64,000 nucleotides of DNA from Symbiotaphrina buchneri (Eukaryota; Ascomycota; Symbiotaphrinales; Symbiotaphrinaceae): assembly GCA_001599915.1 (NCBI GenBank), contig BCIG01000016.1:558001-622000 (forward strand), given 5' to 3'. A program made the position numbers and the translations under genes. Shown in pieces: positions 23,432 through 36,300 of this stretch (position 1 is the first letter of the stretch; every line of letters starts with the position of its first letter). The notes under the pieces are model-generated. The model made no database searches, was not told where the DNA came from, and worked only from the letters and a program-made list of their open reading frames with translations.

Positions 23432-24437
23432 CTAGTGCTGTAGAGGGGTATCCTTTTCGTTCTCGGCGTTATCCTTGGAAGCTTCAAACCTCGCCTTTTT
23501 TGCCTGCCGCTTCATCTCCCTTTTGGAGAGCTTTGGAGCTGGAATGGTATCAATTTGTCCATCTGCCCTTGCTTCCATTACATCAGCCTTTCTTTTGGAG
23601 TTTCCACCCTTCACTCCACCGGCTTTCGTCGGCTTTCCTCCCTTTATCACATTCTCCCCACCATAAATGACATCGACCACGCCCCGGTAGCTCGTCCTCT
23701 TCAGTCTAGCTGTCACCACCACGCTCCTTGAAAGGTTACCGACAGCTTCCCTGCCCCTTTCAGGCCCGAGACCCCACACAGCAGCAAGGTTTATTACATC
23801 TGCAGGGGCGCGCAGACCAACGGCCTTCTTGGCTTCGCTACTGATCACAAGACCTCTGCCTCTTGTCACACGTATGAGTTGCGTGACATTGCTGATCAGA
23901 TTTCGTCGGGCGGTGCTATCGATAGCCAGAACAGCAGGACCGTAGCATATTTCGAACTTGATCCCGCGCTGCAGGGCCGCCGCAAGTGTTTTGAACTTGA
24001 AGTGGAAGGGTAAGCGTTGTGTCAGGTCTAGCGATATGACGTCGCAGTCCAACGACTGGCACGCTTGCTGGAGGGATTTCTCCGTGGTGGGCCGGACGGC
24101 GAGGATGTCGTAGGTTTGGGCGAGATTCGCCAGGCGGTGGTTCTGAGAGGGGTCGGACAGGATGAGCGTACAGCGGGTGAGGACCCGCAGCTCGGGCGGC
24201 AGCGCGAATGGTAGTGGACTCGGTATTGGGCAGGTCAAGTCGGCTGGTAGCTTCCCAGCCAGTGTGTGGCCGAGGGCTATGGTGTTGTAACCCACTGCAT
24301 GACACAAGTCAGCCTCTGCATGTTGCTGGGTTGGTGATTGCCCATGGGCAGCAGGACTTACACTCCGAGGAAAAGGACAATGTCCGATGGAGGTCAGCAT
24401 CATTGGGCGACCAGGGAATATTCAGATCATAGAACAT
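23432..24437 (-). CDS. RPP1: RNase P/MRP protein subunit Rpp1 (RPP30 family)
   Basis: Exons 24437-24362 and 24294-23432 give 312 aa. The start MFYDLNIPWSPND is typical, and the junction restores SELGYNTIALGHTL, the first strand-helix unit of the RNase P p30 TIM-barrel. Other family tracts are NHRLANLAQTYDILAVRPTTEKS, CDVISLDLTQRLPF, and KFEICYGPAVL. The subunit is needed for tRNA 5' processing (RNase P) and rRNA processing (RNase MRP) in the nucleus and nucleolus. The tail after about residue 235 is Lys/Gly-rich and disordered. The gene is divergent from CK2 alpha across a 370-bp gap and converges with PEX13. Confidence 0.94.
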
Positions 24438-24807
24438 GGCCTTAAATATTCATGCTGTGCACGCAGATATCACGAATTATGATAAATATATAGCGCTGGG
24501 GTTTTGGTGGAGTGCCCACTAGCCGGATGCGCCAAAAACGGGGCGAGCGCAAATTCGCCAGGGATTCACTTCTAGCGCCTGAGCCTCGCTGCCCCTCTAA
24601 CAACAGCTGGAAGTACAAAGTATTTCCCTGCAAGACGTCCTTCACCACTACGCAACTCTTACATCCGCCCTCGCCCTTGCGACCAAGTCGTTTTTCCACT
24701 TCGGACGGCGCCGACGAAGGGATTCTCGTCGCCCGACCTTGGACTGTCGAAGTCTTCTGTTCGAACTTAACAGCGCGGCCCTCGGACACTGGAAGAGAAA
24801 GGGCAAG
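24438..24807. promoter_or_regulatory. Divergent promoter region, RPP1 and CK2 alpha
   Basis: 370 bp between two divergent ATGs. No gene is seen; an AT-rich ATAAATATATA stretch lies near 24480-24492. Confidence 0.4.
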
Positions 24808-26140
24808 ATGGCACGCGTGTACGCTGATGTCAATCAGCACATGCCCCGATCGTACTGGGATTATGACAGCGTCAACATATCCTGGGGGGTCTTGGAGAAC
24901 TACGAAGTGGTCCGGAAGATTGGTAGGCAACCTCCATGTTCTTGCGCATCCTGCGGGCAGGCTGGGCCGGGTTGCTGATACGTCCGTGCCGTCCAGGTAG
25001 AGGCAAATACTCGGAAGTATTTGAGGGCATAAATGTGGTCGACTACCAGAAATGCGTCATCAAGATCCTCAAACCGGTGAAGAAGAAGAAGATCAAGCGT
25101 GAAATCAAGATTCTACAGAATCTGTCCGGCGGTCCTAATATCGTCGCGCTGTTGGATGTCGTACGAGATAGCCAGGTAAGACGAGACCGATCATTAACGC
25201 TCTTTGTTGCTCTTTTGCCGTTTCCACTTCTCTCTTGCATCTGGATCAAAGTGCTGACGTCCCCACTCTCTCTGATAGAGCAAGACCCCTTCCCTAATAT
25301 TCGAATACGTAAACAACACGGATTTCCGCAGTTTGTATCCCAAGTTCACGGATTTTGACGTTCGGTACTACATCTTTGAATTGCTCAAGGTATGATATTA
25401 TTAAATGCTGATTGTGTTCCCCTGTACTGAACCACGATGTGCAGGCGTTGGATTTCTGTCACAGCAAGGGTATTATGCACCGAGATGTCAAGCCTCACAA
25501 TGTGATGATAGATCACGAACAACGCAAGGTAGGACTTCGAGTCGTCAAAATTGGCATCCGGCTGATCGTCTTAGTTGCGGCTGATCGACTGGGGCCTTGC
25601 TGAATTCTACCATCAAGGCACAGAGTACAACGTACGTGTTGCTTCACGGTACTTCAAGGGACCCGAACTCCTTGTGGACTTTCAGGAATACGACTACTCG
25701 TTAGATATGTGGTCGCTCGGTGCCATGTTTGCCTCTATGATATTCCGAAAGGAGCCTTTCTTCCACGGCAACAGCAACTCCGATCAGTTGGTGAAGATCG
25801 CCAAGGTGTTGGGCACGGAAGACTTGTTTGATTACCTGGACAAATATGACATCGAATTGGATGCGCAGTATGATGACATTCTCGGGCGCTTTCCCAAGAA
25901 GAATTGGCACAGCTTCGTAAACGCTGATAACCAGAGGTTTGTCAGCAACGACGCGATTGACTTCCTGGACAAACTTCTCCGTTACGATCATCAGGTGTGT
26001 ACCCACCAGTCACATTCATCCCATGTGCGGCAATGCTAATTTCGTTTTAGCAACGCTTGACTGCCAAGGAAGCCATGGCTCATCCATACTTCAACCCAGT
26101 GAAGCAAGCCGCTCAGGCTCAAAACCATGCCGCTACCTAA
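24808..26140 (+). CDS. CKA1: Casein kinase II catalytic subunit alpha
   Basis: Six exons (24808-24922, 24997-25175, 25279-25389, 25445-25528, 25575-25994, 26051-26140) give 332 aa, the usual length of fungal CK2 alpha. The first intron splits the glycine loop, which reads [13 protein letters not shown] after joining. The CK2-specific basic cluster [13 protein letters not shown] is present. The catalytic loop is [11 protein letters not shown], and the Mg-binding motif is DWG instead of DFG, a CK2 hallmark. The activation segment reads [21 protein letters not shown]2 is a constitutively active Ser/Thr kinase for acidic sites, acting in nucleus and cytoplasm, usually as a tetramer with beta subunits. 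The yeast symbol is used for orientation only; yeast has two paralogues. Confidence 0.96.
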
Positions 26141-26714
26141 GCTGAGGCTTCTTAGCGGCAACAAACATTCAACTGACTTCCATCTGCCTTTCGAGCGTCT
26201 ACATGGCTACTATAGCTTATCTACGAACATGCGGTATAGAGACTCGATGACAACTTCGCTCACCCCCACCTCCAGCGCCAGCCACCATACGGGCGGCACC
26301 GGTCGAACATATCCACCATTCTACTGATGCAAAGGGTTTCCTCCTGGCATGATCGTCATGAGAAAAACACGATATTTCATGGGCAGTTGATGTCCTTTCG
26401 GCTGCTCGAACGGGCTTGGTGCATTCACGGAGCAACTTTGTGTGGCGCGCGGTGTTATAAGAAGGTTTCCGGCGGATTCTTGTACATTTCTAGGGACGAT
26501 TGCACGGTAATTGATTGAACTTTCCATGAAAACATGATCCCCTTGTGGTGGAAGACGGACGGTCCTGCTTGCTCTTTGTGTTACTATGAAATACTTGCGC
26601 AAACAACATGCCGATACCCCCAGTATCAGACCCGGCCCATCCAGTGGAGACTGCGATTAATTCACGGGCCATCTCTTAGCTCCCCAGACCATCGTACCGT
26701 CGTAGCCGCACCGC
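26141..26714. other. Intergenic between convergent CK2 alpha and MFS genes
   Basis: 574 bp of 3' flanks. Only short overlapping frames are present and nothing is recognised. Confidence 0.4.
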
Positions 26715-28572
26715 CTAGTAGATATACCTGAAATTCAAGTTCTCGCGATCGGTCATGTCGCTAAAGGCGGTCGCGTCGAGGTCGATGCCGCCGACGACGC
26801 CCTGGATGCGATCGCGGCGTTTGTTCTCGCGCGCCAGCAAGAAGCGCAACGTGACGATCAGGCACGCCTCGATCAGATGCGATACTATCATCGACCAGAC
26901 GCCTAGCGTGTACGTCGGGCTGCAGGGGTGAATGTCAGTGTTAGCCGACGCTCTCGTCACAGGAGTCCTAATAGGGGGCAGGGGGTAAAAGGGGGTCCGG
27001 GGATAAAAAGGGGCTTGGGGGGAAGGCGAACCTCTGGTCTGTCTTGTAGAAGAAGGGACCGGCGATGTTACCGGAGCAGTAGCCAAGGAAGAGGACGGCG
27101 TTGGTGACAACTTTCTTCGTATGGCCTGCGGTGTTCGCGATTTGAAGCGACAAAACTAGTACAAAAGCGGCGTTGTAAGGGCCAGTCAACTGATTGAGGA
27201 GGCGTTAGCACTTGCTGTTGCTGTTGCTCTCGTGGACGATAGGATAGGCGGTGAATGGATCGTACATAATAGCATATGAGGCGGCCGACTTTCTGATCGA
27301 TCGGCACGTAGCGCAGGCCAAAGGAACCGGCGATGTTGGGGCAGAGGAAGATCAGGATGAACCAGGTGCGCTTGTTGTCGAACTTGTTGTTCAGGTAGAC
27401 GCAGGTGAGGATCGACAGGGCGATGAAGACTCCGTAAGGGATCTGAAGGAGGGTCGTCACGACTGCGGCACTCGTCAGAAACCGGACACTGGTTGATCAA
27501 GATGGCAAGGGGTCAATCGAGAGGACGAGGAGTGAGACTTACGAGTCGAGTAGCCGAACCCCTGAATGATGATCGTCCCGAAGTTGCTAATCCCTCCGTT
27601 GGGAATGTTGCAGACGACGCCCAGGAAGAAGAAGAAGTAGAGCTTGTAGTCGGTAAAGGCCTCCCAGATCTGATAAGGCTTCAGATGCTTGTTCTCCACG
27701 CCCGTCTGGTTGCCCTTCAACCGCTCGACGGCGATCCGCTTCTGGCGTGGGCTCAACCCCTTGGCCGTCACGGGGCTGTCGGGCAGGAAGATGAACATGA
27801 CGATGCCCCAGGTGCAGCAAAGTGCCCCGATGATGAGGAATTCGTACTTCCACGACGGGAGATGACCCCGGATGTGACCGATTGCATAGCCTAAAAGCCC
27901 GCCGAGTGCAATGCCGAAGCCATTGGCCGTGTACCAGAGACCCATCCTCACGGGCTGCTGCTTGCGTGTGTACCACATGCTGGTGATGAGCATGAACCCC
28001 GGATCGCTCGAAGCTTCGGCCGCCCCGGCGAACGCTCGGAGGACACCCAGCTGGGTGAAGTTCTTGGCGCACGCCTGGAGCATCAGGAAGAAGCCCCACA
28101 TGAAGATGTTGCAGCCCAGGTACTTGCCCACGGGGAGCCTCTGGAGCAGGAAGTTTGTGGGGAAGGCCCAGGCGAGGAAGCCGAAGTAGAACAAGGACGA
28201 CAACCAGCTATACTCGGTCCCGTGCAGCTTGAGGTCGGCCCGGATGCCGAAGATGGCGGCGTACGATAGGGTGGTCTTGTCGATGTAGAAGAAGGCGTAG
28301 CACACGGCCAGATAGGGCAGGATCATCAGGTCAATCTTCCGCACGACCTTCCTCTCCTCTTCCGGGTCGATGGCCTCTTCGAGCTCATCGGGGTCGTTGA
28401 ACAGAGCCATCGCAACGTCGCCATCGCCGGCCTTTGACAGTTTGAACTTGTGATGTGGCGGTGCCGTCTCATTGTGGATGGCCTCTGGTTTCATTGTCTC
28501 TTCGGTCTTCGTCTGATATATGTCAGGGCCGGGTCCGGGCTGGTCGACGGCGTGGATCTCGTTAGATGCCAT
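26715..28572 (-). CDS. MFS permease, anion:cation symporter (Dal5/Tna1-like) type
   Basis: Four exons (28572-27543, 27462-27266, 27189-27032, 26919-26715) give 529 aa. The N-terminal 85 residues are hydrophilic. Twelve membrane segments can then be traced, with the first motif KIDLMILPYLAVCYAFFYIDKTTLSYAAIFGI typical of the ACS subfamily, which includes fungal allantoate, nicotinate and related organic-anion permeases. Segment 5 carries NGFGIALGGLLGYAIGHI. A central cytosolic loop contains LSPRQKRIAVERLKGNQTG. The substrate cannot be read from the sequence. The gene lies 1.3 kb downstream of a Zn2Cys6 regulator on the same strand; co-function is possible but not shown. Its codons are visibly more GC-rich than those of its neighbours. 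Confidence 0.9.
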
Positions 28573-29909
28573 GGTTGAAAGTGAAAAGGCTAGCCAGCTA
28601 TCTTGAAGGGCACGTTGTCACAGACTGCCCGACGTTCCATGGGACGGTCGCAGGGGGTTTTATAGAGGACGAGCCTGGCACGATGGTGTCCCGGAGGCTT
28701 GCCCATGGTGAGGTCTGCGGGCTAGCTTTGATGCGAAGACCGAGCATAGGAGTTCTTGGTATGCGCATCTTCTTCCCGAGCGGGAATGGGATACTTCGTA
28801 ACTTCGTATTTCTGCAGTTCCAGGTTGGCGTCCAACGTTGCCTTATCAGAGTGACAGAGACAAACAAGGTTGGTGGCGCCACGGCTTGTGTTGGAATTGC
28901 GGGTCAACCCCGCACTTGTTCCTCTAGGTACCTTAGTCAGTGCGGATTCGTGGGGGCGTTTTGCGGGGAGCACTGGTGGCCCATTTTAGCTACATACCTC
29001 ACATACCTTACCCTACTCCGTACTATAAAAGGTACCTTCCTACATGGACACAGCCAAGAGTTGAAGATAAGAAGGCTTTTGGTATATTTGTACTTCTCAA
29101 GCGTCGTATACTTCGTACCGGCATGCTTCGTACATGACATGTTCATAAACAGAAAGAATCTTCTTTAGAAGACGCAGACTACGGTGTATCTCCGGATCGA
29201 GGAAAGCAGCTTGTAGCCGACCGACCACTAACAGTCCAAGAACTCGTCCCTTCCAGAGAGCCGAAGTCACGCTGAAAGGCGCAGACAACACCACTTCGGC
29301 AAACCTGCCTCCAACCAGCCCTTGCAGGTTTAAAAGGTGTGCGACATCCGCGGTGCTCTATCCGCTGCTCGCCTCGGTCGGACTCTGCCCCGAACCTTCT
29401 CTTACAAGGTACTCTGTACTTCGTACTCGTCATCCGCCTCCACACGTGCATTCCAGGACACATGTGATGTCAATAAGCGGAAGCATCAGTTGCCCCCTTC
29501 ACCCTTCCTTGCCAGCTGCGAGTGACCCTGATCACAGACCGCAGGAACTAGCACGTATTCCCTGTCAATTACTCTATCCACGCAGCTGATAAGCTCGAGT
29601 CTGCCGATATTCGACGCCGGCTGTGGATAGGGAGAAGAAGCGCGCTGCTGAGAACGGCATCCAGTGCCACACCTCAGCTTGCCCTAGTCCCTACGCTAGC
29701 CAGCAAGCCGCGCGAATCAACGTGCATACTCATGTCTACACAAGTGACCGCCATGATCGATGCGAGCCTGTACTCTTCCAAGTACTTTTGCAGTAGAAAG
29801 CTGTCCCAGTCACGGTGTGGCCGGCACAGACACGCGACACAAGTACTACTAGACCTGAGGGCTTGGTGCTATTGCAGCGAGTGCTCCTCGCTCACCTTAT
29901 CTTTTCGTT
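28573..29909. promoter_or_regulatory. 1.3-kb gap upstream of the MFS gene
   Basis: No supportable gene. It contains an unusual concentration of TACTTCGTA/TACTCCGTA elements, at 28792-28800 (with a second overlapping half), 29014-29023, 29109-29118, 29126-29133 and 29417-29426. It serves as promoter of the MFS gene and 3' flank of the regulator gene. Confidence 0.45.
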
Positions 29910-32900
29910 TCATCTTTGCCGCTTGTGCATCTGAGACATCATGGACGAGCCGCCGTCGTTGAAATTCCACCGCCTCTTCAGCCCATCCTCGTATACGCTG
30001 GCCACACTGGCGCGCCACATGCTCGGGCTGACAAACGCCGCACTCGACACTGACGTCTGGTAAGAGGAGGGAGGTAACGACTGCGCTTGTAATTGGGCCT
30101 GCGCCTGTGACATGTTGAGGTTGCCATACGCTTGCTGTACTTGAGCGTCAGAAAAGTACTGTTGCGCCTGAGAACTAGTAGGCGCCGTCGCAATGTGCAA
30201 GGGCGGCGATGCTTGTTGTATTGGCAGTGGAGTACCGAATGCTGTATTCCATTGACTGTCATCTGTTAGACTTCGGCCTGACCATCTGGATTATCGCAAG
30301 AAACTCACTCGAAAATCCGCGAGGGATTCCAACTATACGTCTCTGCCATGCCCAATTGATCGGATATCTGTGGTGGTCCTTCCCTACTTCCCGAGGCGAG
30401 CATATTCAGAGAATGAACTGCTGGAATTTCCCCTTTCGTGTCCATGTTCCCAGCCGAGATCGGGGGCGTCATGGGATAACCGGTATAAGCCGATTGGCCC
30501 TGCTGTTCCAAGGATTGTTCTTGCATTGGGGGCGTGGACTGATACTGAAGATCCTGCTGCGGACTGGACTGGGCCGCGGAAGGACTTCCGTAAGGAAAGC
30601 TCGACTTGAGCTCAAAGGGCCGGCTCAAATCGGCCGAGAATGCCTCACGCAGAGACTGAATCTGGGCCTGGATTTCAGGCATAGGCCAGGAGCTGCTGCA
30701 CTGTTCGAGGATACGCATGTGTCTCGTGAAGTAGTCTCGGGCATCCATATATAATTCGGGGTGCGGTGACGTAAGCGCGACCTGAGATATTAGCTTGCAT
30801 CTAAACAGACATGAGAGCGGCTCACAAGGTGCAGGACTGTGCAGGTCAAGACTGCATACAGCGTGAAATTTATGCCGCGCTGCATGTACAAGAGTCCAGG
30901 TAACCCGAAACTGCCGATGACAGCTTCTTGCAGCCTACATAAACTTTTTGCTGAATTGTAGCAGATGATCATATGCTTCTTCGCGTTCTCCTCTCCATCA
31001 TACACTTCAGTCCAGGCAAGTGCCTGCGGGCGGTGGAGCATTATAACGCTCAGGTGATAGTAAGAATGAATGTTCCCAACAAAGTGCGATGGGATCCACG
31101 GTGGCGAGCCATCTGCTGGGTAGACGACCTGAAGATCCGGTTGGAGTTCGGCCAGCCAGGTGCTGAAAGAACGGTTAAGCTGGCCCATCTTTGGGTCAAG
31201 GCCCCAATCCTTCTTCTTCCTGATAGGGGCGTAGGTATCGTTCAAGATGCGGACATTGCGCACGACTTTCACGAATTGTACGAAGTTGCGAGTGACATGT
31301 ACCTCTGCCTCATCTATATCGGCGGCAAGCTGCGGTACACCGAGATCGACGGACGGTATGGCGATCTTCATATCCACTCTGCCTGTTCCCAATGTCAGCA
31401 CATATTACGTTTAACAAAGGTGACTAGCAAACCTTGAGGGCCACCGATCATCATTTCCAGGATGAACAGTGTCTGCCATACTCTGGTCCTAGTCAGACAT
31501 TCCTCGGGAGTTGAGCCGCACGGTTTGCCTTCGCGATGCAAGTCATAGTGTTCGTCAAGTCCGAGGTCTTTAGCCATTGACGTCAAGGTCTCTATGGTGG
31601 TCCAGGACCGGTAATAATATCCACTTTTAGGAGCAGACTCCCTGGCTTTCATCAAGATGAGCATCCCTTGGATCGTGGTAAGACGTGGCACATCCATGAA
31701 GGAATCAGCGTGTTCTGACCATTCATCAGTCCTGCTGCTAGTTGGAAGGACAGACGACTTACTCCCTGCGAGTGACGACCATTTGTAACCTGCGTCACGG
31801 TCTCCCATCATGCTTGCCGCGCAAGAAAATATCGACTCCAGTATCAACGGGGAGATAGCATCTCTCTCACTCTGCCACTGCCTGTAAAACTTGAGGCGGT
31901 TGAGCACCGGTACATACGGATGTATCTCGCGGAAGAAAACATCAAAGAGCTGCAGTGCTCGAGAATCCGGCGGCATCAGATCATCCGGAATCCGAGCTCT
32001 GCGATTAGGTCCCATAGTCAAGGCTGGTAGGCTGGCGTCGTCTTCAGGGACAGCAGGCGTCTCCGAGTAGCCCTTCTTCTGCTTGGAAATGTAAGGAGCT
32101 AGTGAAGGGCGTTAGCATATTTGCTTGCTCAGAATAGGCAGAAATACAAGTGAATCGTACCAACACCCGTAGTATCAATGCGAAGAAAGCCCATCGCATC
32201 GCTAATGTCTTGCTCCGGACTTTCTTCTTTAGGATAGCGATCAAGTTGGTTCCACCGCTCGGTTATTTGAGGGGTTATGAATTGCTGGTTTTGCTGTACT
32301 GTGACAACAGGTACTGCAGAGTGCGATGTAGCCATCTGAGGTCGCTGCATGCTCATATATTGTGATTGTGAAGGAGCTGGTTCTGGATCCGAATACATGG
32401 GGAGTTGGTACATTGATGGCACATCTCCATAGGACACCTGATGTTCCAAATTCGACTCGGATATACTTCTAGACCCAAGTTGAGGTGGGTAAGAAGAAGC
32501 CTGCTGATAATCTCGTTCGTCAGGCGCAGTCAGGGTCTGCGAGCCTGATAAGGATGGCTCTTCCTGGCCATCTCCCGGGAAGTCTTTATCGTAACCCATC
32601 GTGGGCGGTATACATTGCAGTTTCAGCCTCACACATGCAGAGCATGGCCAGGTGTTGGTGGTTGCGGCGTCGCATTTGATCTTTCGTCTGCGACATCCTT
32701 CGCATGCTCGCATAACTAGGAAACGTTATTGGCGATGTCCCAGTGATCGGATATGTGTTTGTCAAGAAGTATACCTTTGAGTCGTTTGTGACGGTTATGC
32801 TCGTCCACGAAAACATAGTCTGAGGAAAGTATTCCGTTAGCCGTTGAATCTTTGCTATGATTGTCATATCCATTGACCAGACTTGGACGATGAAAAGTGG

Positions 32901-33019
32901 AATATAATAATACTTTTCTGGTTCTCTCTTGGAGGAGCAGTATTTGGCGGCGCAAACGAATAACCCTGCATATCAGACCCGTGTGGCAGTAATGGTTGCC
33001 CCCGATGATCTCCCGCCAT
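29910..33019 (-). CDS. Zn2Cys6 transcription factor with fungal_trans middle region, 899 aa
   Basis: Eight exons join in frame: 33019-32914, 32819-32775, 32715-32161, 32098-31763, 31714-31433, 31382-30826, 30781-30309 and 30255-29910. The binuclear zinc cluster uses Cys55, 58, 65, 75, 78 and 85 (CX2CX6CX9CX2CX6C) and is preceded by the basic tract EHNRHKRLKVMRAC. Gln/Ser/Pro-rich sequence follows to about residue 235. The fungal-specific regulatory region begins near SRALQLFDVFFREIHPYVPVLNR and extends to about residue 620. The C-terminus is Gln-rich and ends in a basic tract (GLKRRWNF...MHKRQR). It is a nuclear regulator, but I cannot name an ortholog, and the target genes are unknown. A 3.3-kb gene-free region lies upstream. 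The short second exon (45 nt) and several phase-1 joins make automatic models error-prone. Confidence 0.87.
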
Positions 33020-36000
33020 TGCTTAGCTATGCAGAGACGGAGTAGTTTCCGAAAGAGGATATCCGGTAACAGTAGTTCCTCCGAGATTTGGATCAGATGA
33101 TTGGAGATTTAGATTATATATCTGGAACACATCTGTTGTCGTTGACGAGATGACCTTTGCTGCTCACAGCTGTCCCCAAGATTCGACCTCGGCAGGCCAG
33201 GCGGGAGAGACAGCGGGCGGGGTCGCAGACACTCTCTCAGTTTGCGACGGCTGCCGAGCGGAGGTGCGGAAAGCAATCTCTTAGACACAAAACTCCGCCA
33301 AGTATAGGGTTATCACGCAGTATATCCGTCGGTATAGCTCTAGGAGTGTTTCGTTCCGACCGGTGCGGAAGGCAAAGGGAGGTGTCCCTCGACAGGGAGC
33401 TCTGGACCGTTCCGGGAGGGGGTCCGGATAGCCGATTGCAGGTCGAGTCGGAGAACCTGGTGATGTTGGTGGCCGTTCCGTTGCCGAACCGAGCGCTTCA
33501 ACGAAGCTGTACTGAGGCAGTATCTTCAAAGGCGACTCGGGATGTCCTTTGTGAGGTCGGGTGTATCGGTGAGGAAAGGAAAGTGCGTGATGATGGGGAC
33601 GGGACGCAGGTTGGCGGATAGTTTCCGGTGTTAAGCTGATCAGGTAATTGGCGGATGAAACCAATGTCATACAAAATCAAGGACCACAAGCAATGATGGC
33701 GCCTCCAGCTCCGGGACTAACTAATGAATGATCGATTCAGACAGGGTCAGAGAGAAGCGAACCGTGCGTTTCAAGATGGTGACTCAGGTAGAATAATAAT
33801 AGTTGAGAGGACAGCACTTTGGCAAACGGGGCTTTGGACCTTCTGTCGCAAATGGTTGGCGGGGTCCTTCCTCTACCGCTTATGGTAGGGTAAGGTAAGA
33901 TAGCGAGATAGGTAAGGTAGTACAACCCCCGAAGAGCAACTGTATAACTGTACACTAGCAATGCACAAAGGAATACACCTGTACCTATGAGCCTCTTAAA
34001 GAGGTGTTATCTATTCTTTCGATCTGAAGGACACAACCTCTAGATTCACGTACGTGGAAGGTTCTCTACAGCGGTCTCGTGGGGTCCCATCTTGCCAGCG
34101 ACACTAGAAAATGCATTCTGATGATACTCATACATTGACGGATCTGGGTCCGGGAATACCATTTTCAGGTTGACTGCTTGCTAACCCGGAGTCAGACTGA
34201 TACATTAGGTATACAGTCCAATTCAGGCCGGCAAAAGAAGGTGCTTGAAAGTAAAGCTGCTCGCATTTTTGATGGCAGGGTATTCCAGATCTACACACTA
34301 CCCAGAGCGGTGATATTCTTGAACACATCTGACATGATAGAAAGTGAGTACCTTACTGTAAGAGTGGGTGAAGGTACCTACCTATATCTTACCTGGACTC
34401 TCCGTTACGTATGATGTTGTTAGGTAAAGGATGCAAACAGAGTCCAGACGCTACCTTCCAACTTAGTGTGACTGCCCAGCGAGCCACCTCAGTACGCGAG
34501 GTTCAAGCTAAGGTCGGCAGTTTCCTTGCGGCACCTGAACCTTCCTACAGTTAAGGTAATCTGACTAGAGCCAGACAGCTATGGTATGAGGTAGAAGGTA
34601 TCGTGATAACTGGTAGAGGCGAAAGGGGAGAACCAGGGAACATCCAACCCAGCCTTGAAACCCATGATCAGGTGGAGCTGTCGAGTTGAAGTAATAAGTC
34701 GGTTAGAAGTCCTCCTTATACTGGTCAAACTGAAGCATGTACCCGTGATGATGCACGCACGCCTCTACAGAAGGTGCCATCGCCAGCTAAGACTTGGTTT
34801 ATGAGGGCGGACGGCTTGGCGGCGATTATGCATTTGCATTATGTTGCCAAGGTACTCCGTACAAACTCATTAGCTTTTGAGTTACCTAAACTTGTATGCT
34901 AGCATCAACTGTGAGCGGAGTACTTGACCGCCCCAGAAACGGGGAAGCAATCCATGGTCCGGTTGACGACAGCTTGGGCTAACGGCCCGCCAACGATCAG
35001 CCTTCATCGCTTGCGCTTCGTTATTACCTCTCTTTCTTGACGGATTATTGGCGTAACTTTGTATGAATACATACATCCTGTGCGGCAGTTTCAGTATTAC
35101 CAGTGACCTCTGCTACCAAGATTACCCTGCCCACAGGGGATACCACCTTAATAATAGAGCAGCCCCATCATCGTTGCTATCTATGCTCTGAAGCTTTTGG
35201 CTTTGCTTCGGGAGCCGCCAGTGATCGACTTTGGTCACTCGGTCGATCTTGTAAGCTTTGTCGAGCTCGAACTTTGCTGCTCCGTTTAGGAAACGTCTCC
35301 CCTGCTAGCAGTCCCTCTCTTCGTTAAGAATACGAAACAATAATCAGGTAGGCAGGGTGCAAGCGTAGTCGATCTCACAGATTGAGGATCGTTTCGCACG
35401 CCTCCTTCGTCATGGCCGTCCACCAATTCCAGGGTTTCAAGACACATAACGTTCTGCTTGCACTCCGCCATGTGGAGATCGACAAGGAACCCCTTCGGTC
35501 GCTCATCCGGATGGCCGGATAGTGTATAAAATGCTCCCAATTGTGCACGTGAGAGATGATTGTTAACCCTGAGGTGTGGAACATCTACATCCTCCGTCTG
35601 GCCTGATTGGCTTCCCCCCTCGCTCGCCGATGTAGACGTTGGATTAAGCGATCAATGATCTCCCTCGTTGATCCTCACTAGGGAGCCGGAAGCACAATCC
35701 GTGGTTTGAGAAGAGAATTATGCAAATCGTGGCGAGGAAGGCCTGCCGGCTTATGCCATACCTCGTCTTGTAACACCACATCAGCAGGGAGCTGTCGTAA
35801 TACACATTGAGGTCGATCAACGACGCAGATTGCGGGGTGCTCGTTCTAGGCTGTCTCATTTATTCACTCTTGGTGGATTGTCGCAGGTTATCTACGAGTT
35901 TGCTGACAAAAACCCAGGTCAACGATGGTCTCCTGCGCCATTATTATTTGTTGACGTGCTTTAGTAAGAGTGCTCGCTGGAACATCTTTCAGCAAGGTGC

Positions 36001-36300
36001 CTATCCTTCAGCATATTTCAATCATACTCATGTTTTCGAGAGGGATCCTGGACCGCCTCCTCCGTACCCTTAGCCCAGCTAATGTACTTAGTACCTTCCA
36101 TGTGATAACCAATCAGCTTCTTCCGAAAAGTAAACGCCGCCACTTAGTGTAGATAGCGTCAGCGGCCCCCGGGTAATAAATGATCTCAAAAGAGAAGCAA
36201 AATATTCACAAGCACTCCATCCGAGAACTGTGTATCGCACGCTTCGACCTGGAGGATCGGCATTTCGGCATACAAGATCCAAGTTAAGTCTGCCTACCAG
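33020..36300. promoter_or_regulatory. 3.3-kb gene-free region between the Zn2Cys6 regulator and CIA2
   Basis: Only short frames in all six phases and no recognisable protein, RNA gene or transposon end. A purine-rich stretch near 33880-33925 contains several GGTA repeats (GGTAGGGTAAGGTAAGATAG and similar). A TACTCCGTAC element lies near 34853-34862. The length is unusual beside the other gaps of this window. It may hold a long 5' UTR or a large regulatory region for the regulator gene. Confidence 0.4.

Noticed and set aside
27493-28189. Plus-strand frames of 90-130 codons
   Set aside because: They are shadows of the GC-rich MFS permease exons on the minus strand.
33157-33670. Opposed frames of 129 and 154 codons in the regulator upstream region
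   Set aside because: Both are Arg/Pro/Ser-rich mirror frames with no motif and no splice chain.
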